This document shows positions 1 through 7,373 of a DNA stretch of 57,454 bases, one piece after another. This stretch comes from Streptomyces sp. SolWspMP-5a-2 (GTDB taxonomy: Bacteria; Actinomycetota; Actinomycetes; Streptomycetales; Streptomycetaceae): positions 1 through 57,454 of the forward strand of contig NZ_FMCI01000094.1 of the NCBI RefSeq assembly GCF_900091845.1, written 5' to 3'. The notes beneath the pieces are model-generated. The model saw only the letters and a program-made list of their open reading frames with translations. It searched no databases and had not been told where the DNA came from. The position numbers and the translations under genes are program-made. Each line of letters starts with the position of its first letter. The first letter of the stretch is position 1.

Positions 1-532
1 CCCCGGACGGCACCGGCCCGGCCCCGCCGAAGCGGTCCCCGCCATGCCCGCCGCGAGCCCCGGCACGGGGTGCACGGCACCGTGCCGAGCCCTGCGGTGA
101 GCGCGTCGGGGCGGGGTGGTGCGCCGGGGGTCCTCGACGACCCGGCCGCCGTCGCGGAAGGGTGCCGCCGACTCCTGCCGCGGGTGCGTCGATCGGCCCT
201 CCGGGACCCGCTCCACACCGCCGACCAGCCGGAGTTCGACGCCGGTGATCGCCGCCCGCGCCCGGACCGACACCCGCGCGAGGCGTCCGGCGCGTCCGTC
301 CGCCATCGGCCGTCCGGACCCCGGCGGTGTCCGGAACTAGTCCGTCCGAATCGTCCACCAATGCGCGCGGTGACCCGCCAGCAGGAGTTCCACCGGTGCT
401 TGGCTGCTCAGTTCGGAAGCCCCCGGGGGCGTTTGACTCCGACGATCCTCGGGAGATGGGGCCGCGCGGTTGAGATGGGTTAAGCACCGCCTCGATCAAC
501 CCGTCGTCGACCTGGTCAACCCCCGCCGTGCC
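1..532. other. Left-edge stretch with no supported gene
   Basis: Open frames here (for example + strand 70-483) have no recognisable domain, arginine/proline-rich composition typical of off-frame translation in GC-rich DNA, and no convincing ribosome binding site. The stretch lies downstream of the leftward monooxygenase gene. I see no RNA gene or mobile element in it. Confidence 0.6.
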
Positions 533-582
533 CTCAACCCTCAACCACTCCGCTCAACCCTCAACCGCCTCGCTCAACCCTC
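533..582. repeat. 20-bp direct repeat, about 2.5 copies, over a gene end
   Basis: Units beginning CTCAACCCTCAACC start at 533, 553 and 573, a 20-bp period. The stop codon of the leftward monooxygenase (554-556) lies inside the second unit, so the repeat encodes its last residues (SEAVEG). It may have arisen by slippage. Confidence 0.75.
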
Positions 583-1948
583 CGCGCCCCTCCGATCGCC
601 CCTCCTCCCCCGCTGGATCAGGCAGCCCGAGGTGCGAGCGCAGGGTGGTGCCCCGATACCTCCGGCGGAACACCCCGCGTTCCTGGAGCAGCGGCACCAC
701 CCGGTCGACGAACTCGTCGAGGCCGCCCGGCGCGTGCCCCGGGAGGAGGACGAAACCGTCGGCCGCCCCCTGCCGGACGTACCGGTCGAGTTCCCCGGCG
801 ACGGTCGCCGCCGTGCCGACGATCGAGGGCCGCCCGCCCGCCTCGATCACCGTCTCCCGGATGGACAGCCCCTTCTCCCGGGACAGCGCCCGCCACTTCT
901 CGGCGAGCGCGACGGCGTCCCCGCGCCCGGTCGACTCCCCGGCGTTCCCGGAGGCGGGCACCGGATCGAAGTCGGGGAGCGGTCCGTCGGGGTCGTAGGA
1001 GGAGAGGTCGGTGCCCCAGATCCGCTCCAGGGCGAGGATCGCGTGCCGGGGCGACACCTCCCGCCGTCTGCCGACAGCGGCCCTCTCCCGTGCCCCGGCC
1101 GCCGTGTCGCCGAGGACGACGCCGACACCGGCCATCACCTTCAGGTCGTCGGGACCACGTCCGTACCTCGCCGACCGCCGCTTCACGTCGGCGTAGTGGG
1201 CGCGCCCTTCCTCCAGGGTGCCGTGCCGGACGACAACCACGTCGGCGTGGGCGGCGGCGCGCTCCCGTTCCTCCGGGGAGTCCCCGGCCCGGATCAGCAC
1301 CGGACGCCCCTGCGGCGGACGCGGCATGGTGAACGCACCCGTGCCGTCGAAGTGCCGCCCGTTGTACGTGAACTCCCTTGCGGCCCCTTCGGACGGCGGC
1401 CAGGAGTCCCACAACCCGGCGACCACTTGCTGGAGTTCGGCGCCGCCGTGGTTCAAGTCGCCCGCGCTGAAGCAGTCGTGGGAGGACGCCAGGTGCCAGG
1501 CGGCGCGGCCACCGCTGAGGTGGTCGACGGTGGCCAGCGCGCGGGCGAGCGCGTACGGCTCGGTGCAGCGCGCGTCCACCGTGGCTGCGAGCCCGAGCCG
1601 CTCGGTGACGCCGGTCAGCGCGGCCAGCGTGGTGAGAGGCTCGGGTCGGCCGACGGCGTCCAGGTCGCGCCCCCGGTCCGGACAGCCACACGGCCACGCC
1701 CCCTCGTCGAGCAGGAGGAAGTCGAAAAGGCCGCGCTCGGCGGTGCGCCCGAGCCGCGCGAAGGCCGCGAACTCGACCGGCGACCGGGACGGCGACGGGG
1801 ACGTCGAAGACAAAGGCGAGGACGTCGATGACCGTGGAGCAGGCGACCGCACCCGGGCCCTGGGCCGGGGATCGGTCCACCCGGCAAGGGCATCGGCGCC
1901 GGGTAACTGCACCGCGAGATGCACGCGCCGACGCGGCCGCGCGGTCAT
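554..1948 (-). CDS. LLM-class flavin-dependent monooxygenase (NtaA/SnaA/DszA-like), first copy
   Basis: Predicted 464-aa cytoplasmic flavin-dependent monooxygenase of the luciferase-like TIM-barrel family. Visible signatures are the N-terminal strand (HLAVQLPG), the segment GLFDFLLLDEG, the glycine-rich GGRAAWHLASSHD and, near the end, the block LLQERGVFRRRYRGTTLRSH, which is typical of the NtaA/SnaA/DszA branch acting on chelators or organosulfur compounds with FMNH2 from a partner reductase. The ATG at 1948 was chosen over upstream starts because the family N-terminus begins right after it; a GGGG stretch lies upstream. No flavin reductase is adjacent. A second, shorter relative follows upstream on the same strand, and both lie beyond an amino-acid-type ABC transporter. 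The substrate is unknown; a sulfur-containing amino acid derivative is inferred from context. The tail is extended and ends in a DNA repeat. Confidence 0.85.
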   Translation of the reverse strand: MTARPRRRVHLAVQLPGADALAGWTDPRPRARVRSPAPRSSTSSPLSSTSPSPSRSPVEFAAFARLGRTAERGLFDFLLLDEGAWPCGCPDRGRDLDAVGRPEPLTTLAALTGVTERLGLAATVDARCTEPYALARALATVDHLSGGRAAWHLASSHDCFSAGDLNHGGAELQQVVAGLWDSWPPSEGAAREFTYNGRHFDGTGAFTMPRPPQGRPVLIRAGDSPEERERAAAHADVVVVRHGTLEEGRAHYADVKRRSARYGRGPDDLKVMAGVGVVLGDTAAGARERAAVGRRREVSPRHAILALERIWGTDLSSYDPDGPLPDFDPVPASGNAGESTGRGDAVALAEKWRALSREKGLSIRETVIEAGGRPSIVGTAATVAGELDRYVRQGAADGFVLLPGHAPGGLDEFVDRVVPLLQERGVFRRRYRGTTLRSHLGLPDPAGEEGRSEGRGGLSEAVEG

Positions 1949-2294
1949 CGAACTACCCCGCTCGCACGGGCCACCGGGCCGGGAGAAGCGCCGGATACGC
2001 CCGGAACCGCGCCCCGCACAGCCCCGGCCCCGCCCGCGCGACAGCGCCCGTCGACCGACCTCCAACCGATACCGCGCCCCACAGACCCCCACCACCCGTC
2101 AACGCCCCACCCGACCCCGCCCGCGCGCCAGCGCACGTCGACCGACCTCCCCCGAACACCGCGCCCCACGGCACCACCCCGCCCGCCGACACCGCGCCCC
2201 ACAGACCCCCGCCACCCACCGCCCGCCAACACCCCACCCGACCCCGTCCCACCGCCCGTTCACCGGCCACCCCGTTCCGTGCGGCCGCCCGGCG
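1949..2294. other. Intergenic region between the two monooxygenases
   Basis: These 346 bp hold C-rich imperfect direct repeats (listed separately) and no credible gene. No clear terminator or promoter was found. Confidence 0.6.
2041..2245. repeat. Imperfect ~87-bp direct repeat, C-rich
   Basis: The motif GTCGACCGACCTCC occurs at about 2050 and again 87 bp later. ACCGCGCCCCAC occurs at 2071, 2158 and 2191, the first and last followed by the same AGACCCCC. A CCCCACCCGACCCC block recurs near 2105 and 2231. The pattern is of degenerate tandem duplication in non-coding DNA. Confidence 0.7.
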
Positions 2295-3377
2295 TCATGG
2301 TGTTCCGTCCGCCGTGGCCGCGTACCGGTTCGCGGGGCGGGGCAGGGCGAGGTGTTCGCGCAGGGTGCTGCCCGGATAGAAGGTGCGGAACAGGCCCCGG
2401 TGCTGGAGCAGCGCCACCGTGCCGTTGACGAGCCGTTCCAGGTCGCGGCACGGCTCGACGGGGACGAGGTGGAAGCCGTCGACGGCACCGGCCGTGTGCC
2501 ACCGCGCGATCAGCTCGGCCAGGTCCACCGGGCCGCCCCGGTAGAGCGGCCCGCGTGCCGTCTGCCGGGGTCCTCCGCCGCCGTGGCCGCGCTCGGCGGC
2601 GCGCTCGCCGTCACCGAGGTCGACCAGGAGGCTGGTGAGGACCCGCAGCCCGTCCGGGTCGCGCCCCGACTCCGCTGCCGCCGCCCGCAGTCGCTCCCGT
2701 GCGGCGCGCGCCCGCTCGGGGTCGGCGGCCCGCACCAGGGCGACGTCCGCGCAGCGGGCGGCGACGACCCTCGCCGGTTCCTCGGTGGCGTCCACGAGGC
2801 GCACGGGGTGGCCCTGCGGCGGGCGCGGCACACGGGAGGGGCCCCGGGCCGGGAACCCGGTGCCGGTGTGGTCGGCGGGGTGCGGTGTGCCCCGGTCGAC
2901 GCGCCGGGCGCCCACCGCGTCGAGGATCTCGGCGCCGTCCTCCCGGCCGTCCCACAACGAGGCCGCCGCGTCGGCGACTTCACCGGCCGACCGCCACAAC
3001 TCGGCGGTGGACGGGGCGGTTGCGCGGCCGGACGGGCGGGACTCGTCCTCGGTGGGCGACACGTCGATCCACCAACCGGCCCTGCCCCGGCTCACCCAGT
3101 CGAGGGTGGCGAGGGCCGCCTGCACGCGGAAGGGGTCGGTGCGGGTGGTCGTGACGGTCGGCACCAGGCCGATCCGGGTGGTCGCGGTGGCCACCCGGGA
3201 GAGCACGGCGAGCGCGTCGGGTCCGGGGCGACCGGAGGAGTCGCCGAGGGTCACGAAGTCGAGCCCGCCGCGCTCGGCGAGCCGTGCCGACTCGACGTGA
3301 CGGCCGCCGTCGTAGGCGGCTTCGTGGTCGACGGCGGCGGCCAGGTGCAGCAGCCCCCGACCGTGCGTTGGGGTCAT
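2295..3377 (-). CDS. LLM-class flavin-dependent oxidoreductase, second copy
   Basis: Predicted 360-aa luciferase-like flavin monooxygenase. Family signs are the N-terminal HLAAAVDHEAAYDGG, the AERGGLDFVTLGD segment, IGLVPTVTTTRTDPF with ALATLDWVSRGRAGWW, and the C-terminal block LLQHRGLFRTFYPGSTLREH, shared with the neighbouring monooxygenase. It is about 100 residues shorter than that neighbour and clearly divergent, so the pair is not a recent duplication. The ATG at 3377 is preceded by GGAAGG. It follows the ABC ATPase gene by about 90 bp on the same strand and is probably co-transcribed. FMN dependence is a family property; the substrate cannot be read from sequence. Together the two enzymes may oxidise an imported sulfur compound in steps. 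Confidence 0.85.
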   Translation of the reverse strand: MTPTHGRGLLHLAAAVDHEAAYDGGRHVESARLAERGGLDFVTLGDSSGRPGPDALAVLSRVATATTRIGLVPTVTTTRTDPFRVQAALATLDWVSRGRAGWWIDVSPTEDESRPSGRATAPSTAELWRSAGEVADAAASLWDGREDGAEILDAVGARRVDRGTPHPADHTGTGFPARGPSRVPRPPQGHPVRLVDATEEPARVVAARCADVALVRAADPERARAARERLRAAAAESGRDPDGLRVLTSLLVDLGDGERAAERGHGGGGPRQTARGPLYRGGPVDLAELIARWHTAGAVDGFHLVPVEPCRDLERLVNGTVALLQHRGLFRTFYPGSTLREHLALPRPANRYAATADGTP

Positions 3378-3467
3378 GGGAACCTTCCGGAGGTCGGCGG
3401 AGCCGGGCGGACCGCGCGCAGGGGGACCGTGAGGACGGGTCGCGGGAAACGCGGGTGGGGCGGGTGG

Positions 3468-4229
3468 TCAGAGGACCTTGGACAGGAAGGCGCGGGTGCG
3501 TTCGTGCTCCGGGGCGTCCAGGACGGCGGCGGGCGGGCCCTGTTCGACGATCCGGCCGTCGGCCAGGAACACCACCGTGTCGGCGACCTCCCGGGCGAAG
3601 CCGATCTCGTGCGTGACGACGATCATCGTCGTGCCGGTGCGCGCCAAGTCCCGGAGGACGTCGAGGACTTCGCCGACGAGTTCGGGGTCGAGCGCGGAGG
3701 TCGGTTCGTCGAAGAGGAGCAGCTTGGGCTCCAGGGCGAGCGCGCGGGCGATGGCGACGCGCTGCTGCTGGCCGCCGGACAGACGGCGCGGGTAGGCGTC
3801 GGCCTTGTCGGCGAGACCGACCCGGTCGAGCAGTCGGCGGGCGTGCGCCTCGGCCTCCCCGCGGGGGCGTCTGCGGGCGTTGACCGGTGCCTCGACGACG
3901 TTCTCCAGCACGGTCAGGTGCGGGAAGAGGTGGAAGTTCTGGAAGACGAACCCGATCCGGGTGCGCTGTCGGAGCACGTCCCGCTCGGGGAGTTCGTGCA
4001 GCTTGCCGCCGGAGCGCCGGTAGCCGATCAGTTCGCCGTCGACGCTGATCGTGCCCCGGTCCACCTTCTCCAGGTGGTTGACGGTCCGCAGCAGCGTCGA
4101 CTTGCCGGAACCGGACGGGCCGAGCACGACGGTGACCTCGCCCGCGCGGACCTGGAGGTCGACGCCCTTGAGCACGTCGAGCGTGCCGTAGCTCTTGTGG
4201 ACGGACCTGATGTCGACCATGACGCTCAT
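3468..4229 (-). CDS. Amino-acid-type ABC transporter ATP-binding protein
   Basis: A 253-aa ATPase of the polar amino acid (GlnQ/TcyN) family that powers import through the permease encoded upstream. It shows Walker A GPSGSGKST near residues 36-44, the Q-loop region FVFQNFHLFPHLTVLENV, signature LSGGQQQR, Walker B LLLFDEPTSALD and the H-loop VVTHEIGFA. The ATG at 4229 gives MSVMVDIRS; a second ATG at 4220 is possible. In the sequence as given, the frame of this gene is open all the way back through the upstream FAD-protein gene because of a one-base frameshift there. If that is corrected, the gap to the upstream stop is 67 bp. Transport specificity is inferred: the companion binding protein is of the polar amino acid or cystine type. 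Confidence 0.93.
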   Translation of the reverse strand: MSVMVDIRSVHKSYGTLDVLKGVDLQVRAGEVTVVLGPSGSGKSTLLRTVNHLEKVDRGTISVDGELIGYRRSGGKLHELPERDVLRQRTRIGFVFQNFHLFPHLTVLENVVEAPVNARRRPRGEAEAHARRLLDRVGLADKADAYPRRLSGGQQQRVAIARALALEPKLLLFDEPTSALDPELVGEVLDVLRDLARTGTTMIVVTHEIGFAREVADTVVFLADGRIVEQGPPAAVLDAPEHERTRAFLSKVL

Positions 4230-4296
4230 CGCGGGCACCCCTCGAAGCAGGCGGAACGGCGGTGGAGTCGGCGGCGCGGACGGCCGCCGGGGCGGT

Positions 4297-6053
4297 TCAC
4301 GGGGTCCCGGCGGGGCCCGGTCCGCGCAGGAACTCCAGGACGACCCGGGCCGTCGCGTCGTTCTGCCGGAAGGCGGGTCCGCCGGTGCGCGGCCGGGTGA
4401 AGGCGCCGGGCGCGCGGGCGTCGGTGTACGGCCCGAGGGCGAACCGCCGGGGGTGGGCCGTCCGTCCCGGTCCAGGACCCGGCCGTCGGCGGGGTCGACG
4501 CGCAGCAGTCCGTCGGGGGTCTCGGCGGCGCCGTCGGCGTGCAGGGCGCGCAGCAGGCCGTCCCGGGCCCGGCCGAGCGTCGGTTCGGGCAGCCGCGCCT
4601 CGACCAGCGCGCGGGCCTCGACGGCGGCCCCCGGCACCGAGGCGCTGGACGCCCGGAACACCCCGTCCTCGGCGGTGACGACGGTGTCGGCGCCCAGGAA
4701 CTTGACGACCCCGGCGCGGGACAGGGCCAGGAGCTGGCGCAACCGGGGGCCGGGCGGTCCGGACGCCAGGTAGCTGAAGAAGCCGTGCCACCAGGGGCCG
4801 ATCCCGCCGAGCCGGATCAACTGGCCGTAGACGGAGAGGAGTCCGAGGAACACCGCCAGGTCCGGGCTGTGGTCCGGGTCGTGACGGCGGCTCAGGTCCG
4901 CTTCGACGTAGGCGCGCAGTCCGTCCTGGAGTTCCTCGAAGGAGCCGTAGCGCACGCCCTCCAGGGGGTGGTCGAGTGCCGTCAGGTCGAGGCGGTCGGC
5001 GGGGTCGGGGACGGCGGAGGCGATCAGGGCGTCCCGTTCGGCCGGGCCCTCGGCCGCCGCGTACTTGGCCTCGAAGACGTCCCAGGCCACGCTGGTGCGT
5101 TCCGGGTGGACGCCGAACAGCCGGTGGTAGTGGGCGAACCCCAGTTCCTTCTCCACCGCGGGCCAGATGTCAGCGCGGAAGTCGAAGCCGTCCGGCCGGG
5201 CGAGGAGTTCGTCGATCTGGGCGGGCCCGAAGAACCGCGGCAGCGGGGGCCGTTCGCCGGTCCAGTCGTAGCCGATCTTCGAGTGGTAGGGGACTCCGCG
5301 CCGGGACCCGACGTACAGGACGGGCTCCCGCCCGGACGGCAGATAGCTGTCGCCGTCCCAGCGCCCGCCCCGGCCCTCGGTGAGCAGCACCATCAGGTCG
5401 ACGAAGGCCAGGCCGAAGCCGCGGACCAGGACGGGTTCGCCGGCGCGGAGCGCGGAGAGGTCGCTGTCGGCGGTGAAGTCCGGCGGCAGGTGCACCAGGC
5501 CGTGGGTGTCGGCGTAGGCGGCCAACGCGGTCTGTTCCGGGTCGAGTTCGGCGTCGAGGTGGCCGAGGGTGAGGACGACCAGGTCGGCGAGGAGCGGGCG
5601 CGGGCGGCCGTCGAGCCACACCTGCTGGCGGCCCTCCGGTGTGCCCTCGACCCGCAGGGCGCGCCGGGCGTGGTGGTGGACGGTGACGGTGTCAGGCAGC
5701 GCGGCGACGGCCTGTTCGTGCACCCAGCTCAGGTAGTCGCCCTGGAGTCGCCGGTCGGCGAACAACCGGCCCTGGACACCGGCCCATTCGTGCAGCGTGG
5801 GTCCCTCGCGCACCGGACCGGCCATGGCGACCGTCTCGTCGGTGAACATGGTGACGTCCTCGGCGTGCGAGTTCATCCACAGCAGCGGTGACTGCGCCTG
5901 CCGCCAGATGCGTCCGCCGCCCGGTGGGTACGGGTCGACGAGGTGGATGTCGAGTCCCGAACCGTCGTACAGCTCGGGGGCGTTGGCGGCGATCCGCTCG
6001 ATGAGACCGGTCCCCCGCGGACCGGCCCCGACGATCACCAGGGTGGACCTCAT
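4297..6053 (-). CDS. FAD/NAD(P)-binding protein, apparent C-terminal frameshift
   Basis: A large FAD/NAD(P)-binding protein of the FAD-NAD(P)-binding domain family often found beside ABC transporters and LLM monooxygenases. The dinucleotide-binding motif VIVGAGPRGTGLIER sits at residues 5-19, then HLVDPYPPGGGRIWR and WMNSHAEDVTMFTDE; VLVRGFGLAFVDLM follows. The ATG at 6053 overlaps the permease stop (ATGA). The frame reads normally to about residue 531 (DRDGRPT), but the expected C-terminus (PRRFALGPYTDARAPGAF ... FRQNDATARVVLEFL) continues in another frame to the stop at 4297. A one-base loss near 4455-4460 restores it. Read literally, the frame runs on into the ATPase, giving an 862-codon fusion. 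A sequencing error in a C-rich tract, a recent mutation or programmed shifting are all possible. The gene may supply reduced flavin or oxidise the imported substrate; this is inferred. Confidence 0.82.
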
Positions 6054-6898
6054 CGGGTGCGCTCCGCTCCGCGCGCGAAGTGCTTCTCCACGTAGTGCTG
6101 ACCCACGGAGAGCACCGAGGTGACGACCGTGTACCAGAGGGTGGCCACCATCAGCAGCGGGATCACCTGGTAGGTGCGGTGGTAGATCAACTGGGTGGAG
6201 AACAGGAGGTCGTTGACGGCGATGACACTCACGATGGAGGTGCCTTTGAGGGTGCCGATCAGCATGTTCCCGGCGGGCGGCACGATGGCGCGCATCGCCT
6301 GCGGGAGCACGATCCGCCGCCAGCGCCGCCCGCGGCTCAGGCCGAGCGCCTGGGCGGCCTCGATCTGCCCGGGGTCGACGGAGAGGATGCCGCCGCGCAC
6401 CACCTCCGCCGCGTAGGCGGCCTCGTGCAGGGTGAGTCCGACGATCGCCACGGTCACCGGGCCCAGCAGGTCGACGGTCTTCACGCCGAACAGCACCGGG
6501 TAGAGGGCGCCGATGTTGAACCACAGCAGGAGCTGCACCAGGATCGGTATCGAACGGAACAGCCACACGTATCCCCAACTGACGGCGCGCAGAACGGGGT
6601 TGGCGGAGAGCCTGCACGCGGCGAGCAGGGTGCCGAGGCCGAAGCCGAGGACCATCACGACGGCGGTGAGCCACAGGGTGAGCCAGAGTCCGCGCAGCAC
6701 CGAGTCGGAGGTGAAGTAGGCGGCGACGACGTCCCATTGGAAGGCGTCGTTGCGCAGGACGGAGTCGACGCCGAGGGCGAGCAGCACGAGCACGGCGACG
6801 GCCGCGGCCCACTGCCCGTGGCGGCGGCGCGGCACGATCGGCAGGACGTCGGCGGGCGGCGCGGTGACGGGGGCGTGGGCGAGGGTGTCGGAAGGCAT
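6050..6898 (-). CDS. Amino-acid-type ABC transporter permease
   Basis: A 282-aa inner-membrane permease of the HisMQ/polar amino acid family. After a cytoplasmic N-terminus and one segment (AAAVAVLVLLALGV), the family core begins with SVLRGLWLTLWLTAVVMVLG. The conserved binding-protein-dependent transport loop is seen as EAAQALGLSRGRRWRRIVLP, followed by PAGNMLIGTLKGTSIVSVIA. The ATG at 6898 was chosen because upstream in-frame residues are arginine-rich and lack a binding site. Its stop overlaps the next start by 4 nt, so FAD protein and permease should be translationally coupled. It is divergent from the binding protein gene. Only one permease gene is present, so it probably acts as a homodimer. 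Confidence 0.92.
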   Translation of the reverse strand: MPSDTLAHAPVTAPPADVLPIVPRRRHGQWAAAVAVLVLLALGVDSVLRNDAFQWDVVAAYFTSDSVLRGLWLTLWLTAVVMVLGFGLGTLLAACRLSANPVLRAVSWGYVWLFRSIPILVQLLLWFNIGALYPVLFGVKTVDLLGPVTVAIVGLTLHEAAYAAEVVRGGILSVDPGQIEAAQALGLSRGRRWRRIVLPQAMRAIVPPAGNMLIGTLKGTSIVSVIAVNDLLFSTQLIYHRTYQVIPLLMVATLWYTVVTSVLSVGQHYVEKHFARGAERTR

Positions 6899-6997
6899 GC
6901 GAAGACTCCGTGACGTAGGTCGAACACGGGTGGTGCCTTCACACGGACGCGCTCTGCGGCGCGTCACGGCCGAGCCCCTCAGCAGGGCCGTCCGCCG

Positions 6998-7028
6998 ACT
7001 GTACGGCGCCGTTTCCCCCCACTGTCAA
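6998..7028 (-). promoter_or_regulatory. Candidate promoter for the leftward transporter operon
   Basis: On the minus strand TTGACA (7028-7023) and TACAGT (7003-6998) are separated by 19 bp, slightly longer than ideal. This would start transcription about 90 nt before the permease ATG. The match is by eye only. Confidence 0.45.
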
Positions 7029-7063
7029 GGGTGTCCATGATGTGGGCGGTGCGTCTCATGCCG

Positions 7064-7092
7064 TTGACGGGGAACCGGAGACCTGTTCCACT
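7064..7092 (+). promoter_or_regulatory. Candidate promoter for a leaderless leader peptide
   Basis: TTGACG (7064-7069), a 17-bp spacer, then TCCACT (7087-7092) preceded by an extended-type TGT. A start site about 7 nt downstream would coincide with the A of the ATG at 7099. That fits a leaderless reading frame and explains why no nearby ribosome binding site is seen. Confidence 0.45.
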
Positions 7093-7098
7093 TGGCCC

Positions 7099-7170
7099 AT
7101 GCATCCACAGCAGTGGCTGGTCACGCGCTCCCACATCGACTTCGGTCGCGTGTGGTCCTCTTCCTGTTGA
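7099..7170 (+). CDS. Putative cysteine-type leader peptide (23 aa)
   Basis: A 23-codon frame starting ATG and ending TGA, too short for ordinary gene calling. Its C-terminal part reads RSHIDFGRVWSSSC. From memory, many Streptomyces leader peptides ahead of sulfur, cysteine and sulfonate genes have the pattern R-x-H-(I/V)-D-L-x-R-x-x-S-x-x-C with cysteine at or near the end; this one fits except for F in place of L. It lies about 200 bp before the transporter binding protein gene on the same strand, directly after a candidate promoter and directly before a perfect hairpin. The likely role is in cis: ribosome progress at the final Cys codon senses cysteine supply and sets downstream transcription. 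The peptide itself probably has no function. The identification rests on motif resemblance and position. Confidence 0.7.
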   Translation: MHPQQWLVTRSHIDFGRVWSSSC

Positions 7171-7185
7171 GCCGACCCGCCGCGC

Positions 7186-7205
7186 GCCCGGTCCGCTGAC
7201 CGGGC
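7186..7205 (+). promoter_or_regulatory. Perfect hairpin just after the leader peptide
   Basis: Arms GCCCGGTC and GACCGGGC pair perfectly over 8 bp with a CGCT loop, 16 nt after the leader peptide stop. No U-run follows immediately, so it is not a classical intrinsic terminator. A ribosome stalled near the end of the leader would lie close to it. Probably part of an attenuation switch. Confidence 0.55.
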
Positions 7206-7251
7206 AGGACGCCTTCAGCGCACCCCTTCTCCGCCTTCACACGCGCCCCCT

Positions 7252-7333
7252 CCCCTCGCGCTCCCCTTTTTCTCTCCCCTCGCGCTCCCCTTTTTTCTCT
7301 CTGCTCGCGTTCCTCCGCGCTCGCGTTTTCTCT
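7252..7333 (+). repeat. Pyrimidine-rich tandem repeat in the 5' leader
   Basis: Two copies of a 24-25-bp unit (CCCCTCGCGCTCCCCTTTT...CTCT) lie at 7252-7275 and 7276-7300, with a degenerate third to 7333. The wider segment from about 7240 to 7360 has almost no A and little G on the + strand. In RNA this is a C/U-rich, weakly structured stretch of the kind Rho uses for loading. Confidence 0.75.
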
Positions 7334-7373
7334 CCCCCTTTCTTCGTCCTCCCCTTCCGAGGAGACAGCATCC

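Noticed and set aside
1218..4400. Very long open frame on the + strand across two monooxygenase genes
   Set aside because: It lies antisense to genes with clear LLM and ABC motifs and encodes only Arg/Gly/Pro/Val-rich repetitive sequence, as expected of shadow frames in GC-rich DNA.
6655..6942. Minus-strand frame from GTG 6942 with VFDLRHGVFAC, resembling a second leader peptide
   Set aside because: The reading frame does not stop after the Cys but runs on out of frame inside the permease gene, and the match to the leader pattern is poor.
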